In this document: positions 4,637 to 5,103 of the stretch, piece after piece
Layout: each line of letters opens with the position of its first letter
How positions within the stretch are numbered: the stretch's first letter is position 1
DNA from: Bacillota bacterium
Lineage (GTDB): Bacteria; Bacillota; Clostridia; Peptostreptococcales; Anaerovoracaceae
Direction of reading: 5' to 3'
DNA: 5,103 bases
NCBI GenBank assembly: GCA_017619905.1
Contig: JAFZRK010000154.1
Coordinates: 1 to 5,103 of the forward strand
Translations under genes and position numbers: made by a program
The notes under the pieces: model-generated
Told to the model about the DNA's origin: nothing
The model's input: the letters and a program-made list of their open reading frames with translations, nothing else
The model's database searches: none

Positions 4637-5103
4637 ATGAAAGATATATCAACAGCGCCGTTTCTTATAAAGATGGTGCAGACAATAACTGAAATGTACC
4701 GGCAGGGCTGGGACGAGCGCAACGGAGGCAACATAAGTCTGCTGCTGGACGAGGCGGAGGTGGCTGAATACCTGGACCTCACAAAAGTCCTGCGCGCCAT
4801 CCCCACCGGTTTCGAAGCGCCGGAGCTCGAGGGACGGTACTTTCTGGTCACCTGCACGGGCAGTTACTTCAGGAACGTGCAGTACGACCCCGAGACGGAC
4901 CTTGGCATCTTGCGCCTTGCGGACGGCGGCAGGACCGCAGAACTGCTCTGGGGTTACAAGGGCGGCGGACAGTTCACCAGCGAGTTTGCGGCCCACATTC
5001 TGAGCCACGCGGCGCGCCTGTCGGTGGACCCGGAGAGCCGGGTGATACTGCACTGCCACCCGGCTGGCCTTATCGCCATGACCTACGTCCACGACCTGGA
5101 CGA
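4637..5103 (+). CDS. rhaD: Rhamnulose-1-phosphate aldolase, N-terminal 155 residues (3' end outside window)
   Basis: The frame stays open to the window edge; E. coli RhaD has about 274 residues, so just over half is visible. The enzyme is a zinc-dependent class II aldolase that splits L-rhamnulose 1-phosphate into dihydroxyacetone phosphate and L-lactaldehyde in rhamnose breakdown. Diagnostic matches to RhaD are GWDERNGGN (24-32) and the phosphate-binding region TCTGSYFRNVQ (72-82). TSEFAAHILSH carries the catalytic glutamate E116, and ILHCHPAGLIAMTYV carries zinc ligands H139 and H141 (E. coli E117, H141, H143). The third zinc histidine lies beyond the edge. GGAGG (4625-4629) precedes the ATG by seven bases. 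It has its own promoter after the groEL terminator. Other class II aldolases (fuculose-phosphate aldolase, ribulose-phosphate epimerase) lack the WDERNGGN stretch in this form. Confidence 0.93.
   Translation, partial: MKDISTAPFLIKMVQTITEMYRQGWDERNGGNISLLLDEAEVAEYLDLTKVLRAIPTGFEAPELEGRYFLVTCTGSYFRNVQYDPETDLGILRLADGGRTAELLWGYKGGGQFTSEFAAHILSHAARLSVDPESRVILHCHPAGLIAMTYVHDLD

Noticed and set aside
4637..4651. A cre-like sequence ATGAAAGATATATCA at the rhaD start (catabolite control).
   Set aside because: It lacks the central CG that defines cre sites and lies at the start codon, so the match is probably chance.
4649..5092. A 147-residue minus-strand open frame at the right edge.
   Set aside because: It lies wholly antisense to rhaD, whose frame shows conserved catalytic residues.

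Overview
The window looks like chromosomal DNA from a strictly anaerobic, moderately GC-rich member of the Bacillota (Firmicutes); Clostridia or Negativicutes are the most likely classes, and I cannot narrow it further. The pointers are a clostridial-type 2[4Fe-4S] ferredoxin, a Rex redox repressor, a perfect CIRCE element in front of groES-groEL, an Asp23/Gls24 domain (a mainly Gram-positive family), strong GGAGG ribosome binding sites and sigma-A-type promoters. There is no rRNA, tRNA, CRISPR array, transposase or phage gene.

Layout. Positions 1-421 (minus) hold the start of an ABC-F ATPase whose gene runs off the left edge. It diverges from rex (533-1153, plus), the NADH/NAD+-sensing repressor. 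Rex converges on a 55-residue ferredoxin gene (1228-1395, minus), and a two-sided hairpin terminator lies between them. The ferredoxin gene diverges in turn from a 275-residue protein (1466-2293, plus) that joins an N-terminal P-loop nucleotide-binding domain to a C-terminal Asp23/Gls24 domain. A 265-base gap follows, with a long imperfect hairpin, a diverged repeat, and then the promoter and CIRCE operator of groES-groEL (2559-4496). After the groEL terminator, a new transcription unit begins with rhaD, rhamnulose-1-phosphate aldolase (4637 onward), which is cut by the right edge.

How the parts fit. The rex and ferredoxin genes share a redox theme: one reads NADH/NAD+, the other carries low-potential electrons in fermentation. 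They are transcribed towards each other and need not be co-regulated. The groESL operon is a textbook HrcA/CIRCE unit. The P-loop/Asp23 protein is the least understood gene here. It sits between the redox pair and the chaperonin operon, and its domain pairing is the most notable feature of the window. The rest is mostly orthodox housekeeping and sugar-metabolism content, and I saw no convincing evidence of a wholly new multi-gene system.
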